Positions 26,514 to 34,595 of a stretch of DNA of 64,000 nt are shown here, in pieces (position 1 is the stretch's first letter; every line of letters starts with the position of its first letter). The stretch comes from Paenisporosarcina sp. FSL H8-0542 (GTDB lineage Bacteria > Bacillota > Bacilli > Bacillales_A > Planococcaceae). The notes below the pieces were generated by a model, which saw only the letters and a list, made by a program, of their open reading frames with translations, was not told the DNA's origin and ran no database searches. The position numbers and the translations under genes were made by a program. The stretch is from positions 879,501-943,500 of the forward strand of contig NZ_CP152050.1 in the NCBI RefSeq assembly GCF_038632915.1, read 5' to 3'.

Positions 26514-27802
26514 TATAATTCCTCCAAGTAAGTAATAGATTTTTGTAAAAATTGATATTCTAATGCTTTTTGATACGTTAAAGACGAATTTTTGTATTTC
26601 CTGTGGTAACTATATAAATCAGCTAATTTAATAGCATATTTATTGGCGTGTCGATAATCTTTCGTTTTTTCAAAATAATCTATGGCCGATTTGTATAAGT
26701 TTACGTCCTTTAAATCATTATTATTCATAATTTCATAAATTTTAAAATGAAAATAATATGAATTGTTCTTTTCGGAAGGACTTGATTGTAATAAATCAAA
26801 TCCAGTTTTACACCATTCAATGATTTTCACTGTGTTTTTTTGTTTTGAGTATTCTTTAACTATTGAAAAAATTGATAATAAATAACCTTCAGTATTCTTG
26901 GGGCTATTAAAACTCTCGATATAAAATTCTATTGCCTTCAAATGATTATTCTTTTGAGAATACAAAAACCCTAAATTTTGAGTAATTATACCTTCATACT
27001 CTTTATACTTTAAATCATTTGCAAGTTTCTTTGCGAGTAAATAACTTTCTTCTGCACTTTTGTACTTTGCAGTATAGGCTTGAGCAATACCAATCACAAT
27101 ATAACAATCAATTGCTCTCTTAAAGATTAAATTATCTTTATAATAACTCAATGCTTTTGAAGAATATTCAATCGTATTTAACAAGTGATTGTTAGAGAGA
27201 TAAGAAATACTTAAAACGTTATAAAAGTCAGCTATTTCCCAGTCATCCAAATGGAATACAGTTATGAGTTCTAAAGAAGATTCAAGATAAATGAGGGATT
27301 CTTTGTATTCTTGCTCAACATGTAACAATATTCCACAGTTTGTATTGAAGAGAAAAAGTTGGCGATCATCAAAGTTTTCTTTCATTTGATTCAACGCTTC
27401 CATCAAATTTAACAATATTTCGTTATTTGTATCAGTTATTAAATGTAAACGGAAGAAATAAAGATTGTAGGTATAGAAGTTATGTTCATCTTTAAAAAGA
27501 AAATTTCTTTCCTTATAAGATTTCAACTTTTCCAGAATTTCTTCTTTATTTCGATTAATAATTGCATCTTTATAAAGAAGATAAAGCTCAGATAGGAACT
27601 CTGTTTCCTCTTCAGTGGAGAGATCCTCATAATCCAGATTTAATCTTTCCAATAAAAGCTGCAGGACATCTTCGCTTGGAACCGTCTGGTTATTCTCAAT
27701 CTTGCTTAAATAGGAGGTGGAACAGATTCCTTTTGCTAACGTAACTTGTTTCATATTTTGTTGTATGCGGGACATTTTGATGAGTAAACCGATATTATTC
27801 AT
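26513..27802 (-). CDS. RRNPP-type HTH/TPR quorum-sensing regulator (NprR/PlcR-like), copy 1
   Basis: A 429-residue protein. An N-terminal Xre-type helix-turn-helix (about 5-60) contains TLAKGICSTSYLSKIENN. The rest is helical with TPR-like pairs (ADFYNVLSISYLSNNHLLNTIEYSSKALSYY, GIITQNLGFLYSQKNNHLKAIEFY). Length is close to NprR (about 423 residues) and well above PlcR (about 285). It should bind a re-imported peptide through the TPR groove and then control transcription. AAGGTGG precedes the ATG. The secreted propeptide gene follows in the same transcript. Its paralogue is at 28475-29764. Confidence 0.85.
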   Translation of the reverse strand: MNNIGLLIKMSRIQQNMKQVTLAKGICSTSYLSKIENNQTVPSEDVLQLLLERLNLDYEDLSTEEETEFLSELYLLYKDAIINRNKEEILEKLKSYKERNFLFKDEHNFYTYNLYFFRLHLITDTNNEILLNLMEALNQMKENFDDRQLFLFNTNCGILLHVEQEYKESLIYLESSLELITVFHLDDWEIADFYNVLSISYLSNNHLLNTIEYSSKALSYYKDNLIFKRAIDCYIVIGIAQAYTAKYKSAEESYLLAKKLANDLKYKEYEGIITQNLGFLYSQKNNHLKAIEFYIESFNSPKNTEGYLLSIFSIVKEYSKQKNTVKIIEWCKTGFDLLQSSPSEKNNSYYFHFKIYEIMNNNDLKDVNLYKSAIDYFEKTKDYRHANKYAIKLADLYSYHRKYKNSSLTYQKALEYQFLQKSITYLEEL

Positions 27803-27836
27803 ATATCCACCTTTTATACTAATAGAGTCATTGAGT

Positions 27837-27865
27837 AATATCTACTACTTGTAGTTGGGAAACAA
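27837..27865 (-). promoter_or_regulatory. Possible promoter of regulator copy 1
   Basis: On the minus strand TTGTTT (27860-27865) and GATATT (27837-27842) are 17 bases apart. The -35 box overlaps the left GTTGGGAAAC arm, so occupancy of that arm would affect this promoter. Confidence 0.4.
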
Positions 27866-27915
27866 AACTTAAATACCTATAATAAAACGCGTGTTTTGGA
27901 AAAAAGTTTCCCAAC
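27854..27915. promoter_or_regulatory. Inverted GTTGGGAAAC / GTTTCCCAAC pair
   Basis: Perfect 10-bp arms lie at 27854-27863 and 27906-27915, centres 52 bases apart, in the divergent region between regulator copy 1 and the DUF3006 gene. A nine-base match recurs upstream of regulator copy 2 (29908). These are candidate binding sites for one or both RRNPP regulators. Confidence 0.55.
27855..27883 (+). promoter_or_regulatory. Possible promoter toward the DUF3006 gene
   Basis: TTGGGA (27855-27860) and a perfect TATAAT (27878-27883) are 17 bases apart. The -35 box lies within the left GTTGGGAAAC arm. The resulting leader would be about 180 bases long. Confidence 0.45.
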
Positions 27916-28068
27916 CTGTTTTTCTTTCTTATTCTATCTTAACGAATTATGATTATATTGTAACTAGTTAATGAATTAGTATTTCTTCAAATTCTACGTT
28001 TATTATGAATATTTAGCAATTTTTATCTTTCAACAAGCAAATTATCATTTAAAAAGGAGCTGTTCAGT

Positions 28069-28365
28069 ATGTTTACAGGTAGAATGTATAAATTGGATCG
28101 ATTTCAGGATGATTTAGCAGTTCTCTTGGAATTTCCTAGTGAATCAAATGTATTGGTCGTTCCAACAGATGATTTAACTTATGATATGAAAGTTGGCGAC
28201 GTATTACTAGTAGACATTCAGGAAGAAGGCTTTCATATCTCGAAAGTGAACAAACGTGCTGCAAATAAACAGAAAGAAACAGATTCTGTTTCCACTGCAC
28301 AAAAAATTAACAGTTACTATATTGATTACGAACACGGTTGTTTAGTTTATACAACGGCCAGCTGA
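28069..28365 (+). CDS. DUF3006-like protein with C-terminal extension
   Basis: A 98-residue protein. Residues 7-63 (YKLDRFQDDLAVLLEFPSES onward, through KVGDVLLVDI) follow the small DUF3006 beta domain. The rest (QKINSYYIDYEHGCLVYTTAS) is unfamiliar. AAAAGGAG precedes the ATG. It is encoded between the two RRNPP regulator genes and its promoter region carries their shared motif, so it may be a target. The function is unknown. Confidence 0.65.
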   Translation: MFTGRMYKLDRFQDDLAVLLEFPSESNVLVVPTDDLTYDMKVGDVLLVDIQEEGFHISKVNKRAANKQKETDSVSTAQKINSYYIDYEHGCLVYTTAS

Positions 28366-28411
28366 TTTTAGCGTTCAAAGGCACTGCCGCCAGTGTCTCT
28401 GACATATACCG

Positions 28412-28463
28412 AAAAGCCTGTAATTATTTCCCCCGACCTCGGGAAATAGTTACAGGCTTTTTG
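28412..28463. terminator. Bidirectional terminator, DUF3006 gene/regulator copy 2
   Basis: AAAAGCCTGTAA pairs with TTACAGGCTTTTT, and an inner ATTTCCC pairs with GGGAAAT. It lies 11 bases past the regulator stop. Confidence 0.88.
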
Positions 28464-28474
28464 ATTTGGTTGTT

Positions 28475-29764
28475 TTACAAATCCTCCCAGGATGTGTAAT
28501 TGTTTTTTAGAAACAGATACTTATTTGAAGCAGCGTAATATTTTGCAGCATTTTTATATTTATTGATCTCATTAAAATATTCCGCTAAAAAAATATAATA
28601 TTTATAAGTATATAGATAATCCTTTGCCTCTTTAAAGTATTGGATAGCATTAAGAACTACCTTTTCAAAGTTAACGTAATTCGAGTTCTTTGAAATGTAA
28701 ATATTAAAATGATGCTTGAAACGGATTAAGCCATTTTCATGTTGTTCATTCAGTAATTCAAGTCCTTTATTTGACCATTCGATTACTTTTAGAGAATTAG
28801 ATTGCTTTGAGTACTCTTGAACAATAGAAAGTACACTTATTAACTTTATTTCTGTTCTATCACTCAACGTCATACTCTCTAAATAGTTTTCAATCGCTTC
28901 TTTCGATTTACCCCGTAATGACATTACGGCACCAAGGTTATGGTAGATAACAGTGAATTGTTCTTCTAAATTAAGCTGTATTGCAATTCTCTTTGCTAGA
29001 AGCAATGTCTCTAATGCATCATCTAGTTTAAATGAGGTTTTTTGGGCAACGGCTAGAACTAAATAACACTCAACCGCACGAATGTAAAAGAAATTATCTT
29101 TAAAATAAGCTAATGCTTTTTGAATAAATTCAGTAGAGATCACCACTCTTTGATGTTGGATATAAATTATGCTCAGCATATAATAAAAATCTGCTGTTTC
29201 CCATTCTTCAATGGATAAATTTTGATGTTCTTTATAGGCTTTTTCAAACGCTGCTAATGATAATGAGAAGTCATGTTTGAAATAATAAAAGCTTCCTAAA
29301 CAAGAATTGAATAAAAACATCTGGTATTCATCAAAGTTACTGGATAGCTCGGATAATGCCATAATCAGTTCGGTTGTGTCATTTTGAGCATTTTGTACAA
29401 TTAAAGTCAATCTAAGGACCATGAGCTGATATGTATAAAAATTTGAAGAATCTTTAAATAAGTAACGTTCATTATTAATTTCTTTTAACGCTATAGCTGT
29501 GAGTTCGCGGTCTTTGTTCATGACGGCATTGAAATATATCTCACGAATTTGCTTCAGATAACTTTCGTCGTCTAAACTTTTGTTTTGGTTAATCGCAAGT
29601 TCGAGTCGGCTTAATAGTAAATTGACCACTTCTTGACTTGGAACGATGGAATTGTTTTCAATTTTACTTAGGTAGGAGGGAGTACAAATCCCTTGAGCTA
29701 ATGTAATTTGCTTCATATTCCTTCTAATTCTCTCAAGTTTAATCACATGTCCGAAGTTATTCAT
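28475..29764 (-). CDS. RRNPP-type HTH/TPR regulator (NprR/PlcR-like), copy 2
   Basis: Also 429 residues and clearly paralogous to copy 1: MNNFGHVIKLERIRRNMKQI, then LAQGICTPSYLSKIENN and IVPSQEVVNLLL, with similar TPR pairs (WETADFYYMLSIIYIQHQR, HNLGAVMSLRGKSKEAIENY). No propeptide frame follows; a terminator begins 11 bases after the stop. Yet the last codons, like those of copy 1, spell GGGAGGA, as if a coupled downstream start had been lost. GGAGGA precedes its own ATG by 11 bases. It may respond to the peptide of copy 1 or to another signal. Confidence 0.82.
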   Translation of the reverse strand: MNNFGHVIKLERIRRNMKQITLAQGICTPSYLSKIENNSIVPSQEVVNLLLSRLELAINQNKSLDDESYLKQIREIYFNAVMNKDRELTAIALKEINNERYLFKDSSNFYTYQLMVLRLTLIVQNAQNDTTELIMALSELSSNFDEYQMFLFNSCLGSFYYFKHDFSLSLAAFEKAYKEHQNLSIEEWETADFYYMLSIIYIQHQRVVISTEFIQKALAYFKDNFFYIRAVECYLVLAVAQKTSFKLDDALETLLLAKRIAIQLNLEEQFTVIYHNLGAVMSLRGKSKEAIENYLESMTLSDRTEIKLISVLSIVQEYSKQSNSLKVIEWSNKGLELLNEQHENGLIRFKHHFNIYISKNSNYVNFEKVVLNAIQYFKEAKDYLYTYKYYIFLAEYFNEINKYKNAAKYYAASNKYLFLKNNYTSWEDL

Positions 29765-29907
29765 GGTCGAAGCTTCCTCCTTTACTTATATTTTACATCT
29801 TTAAAATTCAATCTTTATCCTACTATACGTTCATTAAACTTAAAACAAAAGTTTAATCAAGAAATTTATTTCATAAAAATGATATATATATGCCCTGAAT
29901 GTGAAAA

Positions 29908-29917
29908 CTTTCCCAAC
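29908..29917. promoter_or_regulatory. TTTCCCAAC motif before regulator copy 2
   Basis: CTTTCCCAAC differs by one base from the GTTTCCCAAC arm near regulator copy 1. It lies between regulator copy 2 and the divergent small gene at 30004. A 9-bp inverted repeat (ATTAAACTT / AAGTTTAAT) is also present closer to the regulator, near 29830-29860. Confidence 0.45.
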
Positions 29918-30003
29918 ATTATCGACATTTTTCGACGTTTTTTTCATGTAAACTACTACTAGAGGAATTAAACGAGAGAATATAAAGGGGAGGTGAGTAG
30001 GAA

Positions 30004-30213
30004 ATGAAAAATACATCATTGATTTTGATTCAAATTGCTTTGGGCTTTTTTCTTCTAAGAAACAGAAGAAATATCACGAAACCCATACACATAATTGCGT
30101 TCGCTTTTTTTACCTTGCTCATGATCTATTCCATTTCAAATCTACTCCCTATTCTTGGTGAAGGTGTAACGGTTGTGAAAAAGCACATCAACACTGAAGT
30201 AATCAGATTCTGA
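30004..30213 (+). CDS. Small membrane protein divergent from regulator copy 2
   Basis: A 69-residue protein with two likely membrane helices (about 5-18 and 29-50) separated by a basic loop (RNRRNITK). GGGGAGGTGAG precedes the ATG. I do not recognise it. Its position opposite the second regulator makes it a possible target. It ends just before a hairpin and the dehydrogenase fragment. Confidence 0.55.
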   Translation: MKNTSLILIQIALGFFLLRNRRNITKPIHIIAFAFFTLLMIYSISNLLPILGEGVTVVKKHINTEVIRF

Positions 30214-30215
30214 AA

Positions 30216-30251
30216 CGAAAAACCATTTGTGTAAATCTGATCCACAAATGG
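30216..30251 (-). terminator. Minus-strand terminator-like hairpin
   Basis: CCATTTGTG and CACAAATGG pair around an 11-base loop. Reading the minus strand, TTTTTCG follows. It lies at the broken end of the dehydrogenase fragment. Confidence 0.5.
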
Positions 30252-30357
30252 CTGTAGAGGTAATACGAACAATAATATCATCTCGTTTTTGACGTTTTGG
30301 ATCTTCCACTCCTTTGACTTTGATATCTTTCGTGCCTTTAAACGTAATCGCCTTCAT
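30229..30357 (-). pseudogene. Truncated zinc-dependent alcohol dehydrogenase fragment
   Basis: Residues 1-43 (MKAITFKGTKDIKVK, then DDIIVRITSTAICGSDLH) are the start of a medium-chain zinc dehydrogenase of the glutathione-independent formaldehyde dehydrogenase type, with the catalytic-zinc Cys in ICGSDLH. Homology stops there, and the frame runs on into unrelated sequence to 30142. A normal enzyme has about 380 residues, so about 90 percent is lost. A ribosome site remains (GGAGGA). Confidence 0.78.
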
Positions 30358-30440
30358 ATACCATCCTCCTCAAACGGTGTTCACCGCCTAAAACTTTACC
30401 CATATGATTTTTTTCGAAACATTTACAAAAACAACATGTA

Positions 30441-30473
30441 AAAAGCAAGCAACTCTTTATAAGAGCTACTTGC
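30441..30473 (-). terminator. Terminator of yhfW
   Basis: On the minus strand GCAAGTAGCTCTT pairs with AAGAGTTGCTTGC (two G-U pairs) and is followed by TTTTTA. Confidence 0.65.
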
Positions 30474-30549
30474 TAGTGTGTGTGTTTAAACTTTCAATAC
30501 AAAACTGTCCTATTGAATATGTCCTAGACGTTGTTTCCAAAAAGTTAAT

Positions 30550-32094
30550 TTATCTGCGTTCTAATGGTTTCACGGCAGGACCTTCTAAAACTTCTCCTGT
30601 ATAAGAGAACCGTGAACCGTGACAAGGGCAGTCCCATGAACGCTCACTGTTATTCCAATGAACATCGCAGCCTAAATGGGTACATGTAGGTTTTACTAAA
30701 TGTATTTTCCCATGCTCATCTTTATATGCGCCTGTCTTGTGATGATCAATCATGACAATTTTGCCTTCGTCCACCTGTAAATTCTCAAGGGTATCAGAAG
30801 GTCTCGTGAATTTTCCTTTTACTAATTCTTTCGCCACATTTGAGTTTACTTTTACAAAGTTTTTCGTATCATGTTGTTTTAGTTTTGATCGAGTAGGTGA
30901 GTATAAATCTTTATTGGGATTAAATTTATTTTGGGCAAGATCGGCTAACAATAGACCTGCGGCCGTCCCATTTGTCATACCCCATTTCGCAAAGCCAGTT
31001 GCCACAAATACATGAGGCAATCCAGATGTCATTTCGCCGATATAGGGAATACGGTCGAGCGTTTCTAAATCTTGGGCAGACCAATGAGTGTCGATGGACT
31101 GGACAGGGAAATGCTGTTTGGCAAATTGTACGAGTGTTTCATAGCGTTCAACGGTAGAATCATCATGAGTAGTATCTTCATACTGCCCGGCTTTGTGACC
31201 TTCACCACCGACAATCACGTAGCTTTCTCCTTTATCACCTTTGGCTGTTCGAATTGAACGGGTAGGTTTTTCTACATTGATATACATGCCGTTCATATGC
31301 TCATCTGGAACTCTGACACACACCGCGTAGGAGCGTTGCGGCGACAATTTTGAAAAATACAAACCGTCTTTATCGTTAAACGGATAATGACTTGTAACAA
31401 GGACTTGCTTGGTCGTGATTTTCATTCCCTCCGTCGTTTCGATAATGATTTCATCATTATGTTTAAGGGAACTTGCTCGGGTTTCTTCGTGAAAAACGAC
31501 GCCAAGATTCTGTGCTTCTTTAACTAATCTGTTGATATATTTGACAGGGTGAAATTGCGCCTGTTTTGGTAAGGTTAATGTTTCACTTACCGGAAATGGG
31601 AGCTCATCCAAGGATATCGATAGTTCACCAGGAATACCAAGCTTGTCATAAGCTGCTTTCTCCGTATGTAATTGGTCAACACCCTGTGTAGTTTGTGCGT
31701 ACAGAACGGCATCTCGTTCTTCAAAATCACAATCTATGGAAAGCTCGTCTACCCACATTTGTATTTGTTCACGTGCTTGTTGATTTGCATCAAAATATTG
31801 GCGTGCCTTGGTCTTTCCGAATGTCTGTATTAACTCATCGTAAATTATTCCGTGCTGTGCGGTTATTTTCGCTGTAGTAAATCCAGTAGTTCCACTGGCG
31901 ATTTTGCTTCCTTCAATTACGATTACTTTTACGCCTGCCTTAGCGAGGACATATGCTGCAGTCACCCCGGTAATGCCAGCGCCTATAATACATACTTCTG
32001 TTGAGACATCCGATTCTATTTGTGGAAATGTTTTGTTTGATCGTACTTTTCTCCAATAGGATTTTGTGAATTTAGGCAATTCAAGTGCACACAT
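30550..32094 (-). CDS. yhfW: FAD oxidoreductase with C-terminal Rieske domain (YhfW-like)
   Basis: A 514-residue fusion. Residues 1-400 are a DadA/GlyD-type FAD oxidoreductase (VCIIGAGITGVTAAYVLAKAG). Residues about 425-512 are a Rieske domain whose [2Fe-2S] ligands are CTHLGC and CPCHGS. This is the layout of B. subtilis YhfW. The substrate is unknown. ATG 32094 is preferred because AGGAGGG precedes it; the longer frame to 32151 has no such site. Confidence 0.88.
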   Translation of the reverse strand: MCALELPKFTKSYWRKVRSNKTFPQIESDVSTEVCIIGAGITGVTAAYVLAKAGVKVIVIEGSKIASGTTGFTTAKITAQHGIIYDELIQTFGKTKARQYFDANQQAREQIQMWVDELSIDCDFEERDAVLYAQTTQGVDQLHTEKAAYDKLGIPGELSISLDELPFPVSETLTLPKQAQFHPVKYINRLVKEAQNLGVVFHEETRASSLKHNDEIIIETTEGMKITTKQVLVTSHYPFNDKDGLYFSKLSPQRSYAVCVRVPDEHMNGMYINVEKPTRSIRTAKGDKGESYVIVGGEGHKAGQYEDTTHDDSTVERYETLVQFAKQHFPVQSIDTHWSAQDLETLDRIPYIGEMTSGLPHVFVATGFAKWGMTNGTAAGLLLADLAQNKFNPNKDLYSPTRSKLKQHDTKNFVKVNSNVAKELVKGKFTRPSDTLENLQVDEGKIVMIDHHKTGAYKDEHGKIHLVKPTCTHLGCDVHWNNSERSWDCPCHGSRFSYTGEVLEGPAVKPLERR

Positions 32095-32192
32095 AATATA
32101 AACCCTCCTGCTCGTAGTTTCTTCATTATTACCCGTTTCCAGAAAATACAATCATGGATGGAAGAATTTGAACTGTAAGGAGGGTTTGAAAA

Positions 32193-32468
32193 TTATATTT
32201 CTTCCAAAATAATCATAACCCCGATCAAAATAGGCAAAAGGCAGACAAGGAATAAAATACTCCTAGCAAGCCAAATCGGCAGTTTTTCGAAAAATACTGC
32301 AATCAAGATTACGCCAATAAAGAAAAGAATGGAGACTATGATGCTGTCTGATGTAGGAGAGTCTATATAATTCAAATTGACTTTATCACGATCGTATTTG
32401 TACACCCAAAAATATATCCCCACTAAGCCTAGAAGAATCAATGCCATTCCACCTAGTATCCAAGCCAT
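32193..32468 (-). CDS. Small three-helix membrane protein
   Basis: A 91-residue protein with hydrophobic segments at about 2-20, 44-60 and 68-88, joined by a polar stretch (YKYDRDKVNLNYIDSPTSDS). GGAGG before ATG 32468 selects this start over a longer frame from 32591. No family is recognised. It is upstream of yhfW on the same strand but about 100 bases away. Confidence 0.6.
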   Translation of the reverse strand: MAWILGGMALILLGLVGIYFWVYKYDRDKVNLNYIDSPTSDSIIVSILFFIGVILIAVFFEKLPIWLARSILFLVCLLPILIGVMIILEEI

Positions 32469-32607
32469 AATAAAACCTCCAATTTTCATATAAATAACAT
32501 ACTGCATTAAATTTAAATAATCGATGGGAAAATTATGGTTCAGATTTAAAGGAAAACTCTTACGGATGTCGAAATAGGAATTATGTGACACCTAGGGAGG
32601 AAATTAA

Positions 32608-34584
32608 ATGTCAAAACGCAAATTAACTATAGAAGATTTAAATCAATTGGTTTCTGTTACTCAGCCTACTTTAGCACCAAATCAAAAAGAAGCAGTTTTT
32701 GTTCATACAAAAATAGACGACAAGGAAAATACATATCAAGCGAATTTATGGCATGTGGAATTGGATTCAAAGAAATTGACACAATGGACACATGGTAAAG
32801 AGAAGATTTCTTCTCCTACATATTCCATAGACGGCACGCAGCTTGCATTTTTATCTACTCGTGATGATAAGAATCAACTTTATGTATTGTCCACAAAAGG
32901 CGGAGAAGCACGTAAAGTGACTTCATTTGAAGCAGGTGTCAGCAGTTTTGTGTGGTCTCCATGTGGAAAGAAAATATGGTTTTCTGCTTCCTTAAAAGAA
33001 GGAAAGAAATTTACTGATGAACCGGATAAAGAGGAAAAGAAAAAACCAGAACCATACGTAGTGGATAAAATGAAGTACAAAATGGACGGTACGGGATTGC
33101 TGCCTCAAGACAGTTATAAACATATCGGTGTAATTAATCTTGAAAACGGGGAAGTAACACAATTTACGGAAGGCAATCATTTTTATACGCTACAGTCCGT
33201 TTCACACGATGGATCGAAACTGGTCTTCAGTGTCAATCGTTCTGAAAACCAGGATTTCGAATTCCGTCAATCATTGTATTTGGTGGATGTGGAATCGAAG
33301 GAAGAAACGGTTGTTATTGAAGAAGATGGTTACTTTGGTGGTGCTGCATTTTCTTTTGATGATTCGAAACTGGCATTTGTCGGTAGCGATGCATCTTTCA
33401 AGAACGCAACACATACAGAACTATACGTATATGATATCGAGTCAGGTTCACGCCAAAACCTGACTGAAGGAATTGATGCTCCAGTTGGGGATTATGTCGT
33501 AGCAGATACACAACAAGGGGCAAATGCGCCTAACGTTGTATGGACGAAAGATGACCACTTGTATTTCCAAGTATCTACTATGGGGGACGTTCGATTATAT
33601 GCCGCTTCATTGGAAGGGGAAATGTATCCGGCGACTGGCGACGATGAATATATATATGGCTATGGTGTTGCAAAATCTGGGGAGTTTGCTCTGGTAACGG
33701 TGTCCAATCCAACCAGCATTGGCGAACTATATGTACAAACGATTGCGACTGGTGAAAGACAAGCATTAACGACATTCAATGAAACATTTGAAAACGAGGT
33801 GGAATTGGTATCACCTGAGGCAATTGTTTATGAAGGTGCAGAAGGATGGAACGTTCATGGTTGGTTAATGAAACCGGCGGACTACGTACAAGGTGAAAAG
33901 TATCCATTAATTGTAGAGATTCATGGTGGTCCGCATGCTATGTACGCGAACACTTTTTTCCATGAGCTTCAGCTTTTAGCAGCACAGGGTTATGGCGTTC
34001 TGTATGTAAATCCACGTGGCAGTCATGGCTACAGTCAGCTATTCGTTGATGCGGTTCGCGGCGATTATGGCGGCGGTGATTATGAAGACATAATGAAAGG
34101 CCTCGATTCGGTACTTGCTGAAAACGACTGGATTGATGAAAATCGTCTTGGAGTAACTGGCGGAAGCTATGGCGGGTTCATGACGAACTGGATTGTCGGT
34201 CATACGAATCGCTTTAAAGCGGCGGTCACTCAACGATCGATTTCAAACTGGGTCAGCTTCTTTGGGGTATCTGATATCGGATATTATTTCAACGAATGGC
34301 AAATTGGCGCGGATATGACGGATGTTGAAAAACTGTGGAATCATTCCCCTCTGAAGTACGCCAAGAACATCGAGACACCATTATTGATTTTACACAGTGA
34401 AAAAGATTTCCGTTGTCCGATTGAGCAGGCAGAGCAACTTTACATTACATTGAAACAAATGAAAAAAGAAGCGGGCTTTGTGCGTTTCCCGGATGCAGAT
34501 CATAACTTGTCTCGAACGGGTTATCCAAATTTACGCTATGCCCGACTAGAGCAAATTACTGGTTGGTTTGATAAGTATTTATGA
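32608..34584 (+). CDS. S9-family acylaminoacyl/prolyl-oligopeptidase-type peptidase
   Basis: A 658-residue peptidase with an N-terminal beta-propeller (about 1-390) and a C-terminal alpha/beta hydrolase. The catalytic residues are Ser520 in GGSYGG, Asp600 in HSEKDFRCP and His632 in DADHNLS. It resembles B. subtilis YuxL and should cleave short cytosolic peptides; the propeller blocks large proteins. No signal peptide is seen. AGGGAGG precedes the ATG. Confidence 0.93.
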   Translation: MSKRKLTIEDLNQLVSVTQPTLAPNQKEAVFVHTKIDDKENTYQANLWHVELDSKKLTQWTHGKEKISSPTYSIDGTQLAFLSTRDDKNQLYVLSTKGGEARKVTSFEAGVSSFVWSPCGKKIWFSASLKEGKKFTDEPDKEEKKKPEPYVVDKMKYKMDGTGLLPQDSYKHIGVINLENGEVTQFTEGNHFYTLQSVSHDGSKLVFSVNRSENQDFEFRQSLYLVDVESKEETVVIEEDGYFGGAAFSFDDSKLAFVGSDASFKNATHTELYVYDIESGSRQNLTEGIDAPVGDYVVADTQQGANAPNVVWTKDDHLYFQVSTMGDVRLYAASLEGEMYPATGDDEYIYGYGVAKSGEFALVTVSNPTSIGELYVQTIATGERQALTTFNETFENEVELVSPEAIVYEGAEGWNVHGWLMKPADYVQGEKYPLIVEIHGGPHAMYANTFFHELQLLAAQGYGVLYVNPRGSHGYSQLFVDAVRGDYGGGDYEDIMKGLDSVLAENDWIDENRLGVTGGSYGGFMTNWIVGHTNRFKAAVTQRSISNWVSFFGVSDIGYYFNEWQIGADMTDVEKLWNHSPLKYAKNIETPLLILHSEKDFRCPIEQAEQLYITLKQMKKEAGFVRFPDADHNLSRTGYPNLRYARLEQITGWFDKYL

Positions 34585-34595
34585 GGTGAAATGAT

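Noticed and set aside
28366-28474. A propeptide gene downstream of regulator copy 2
   Set aside because: After GGGAGGA the only near start (TTG) is followed at once by TAA, and the terminator begins 11 bases after the regulator stop.
30142-30357. 71-residue frame as a complete small protein
   Set aside because: The first 43 residues are a dehydrogenase start; the remainder is antisense to the end of the 30004 gene and to a hairpin.
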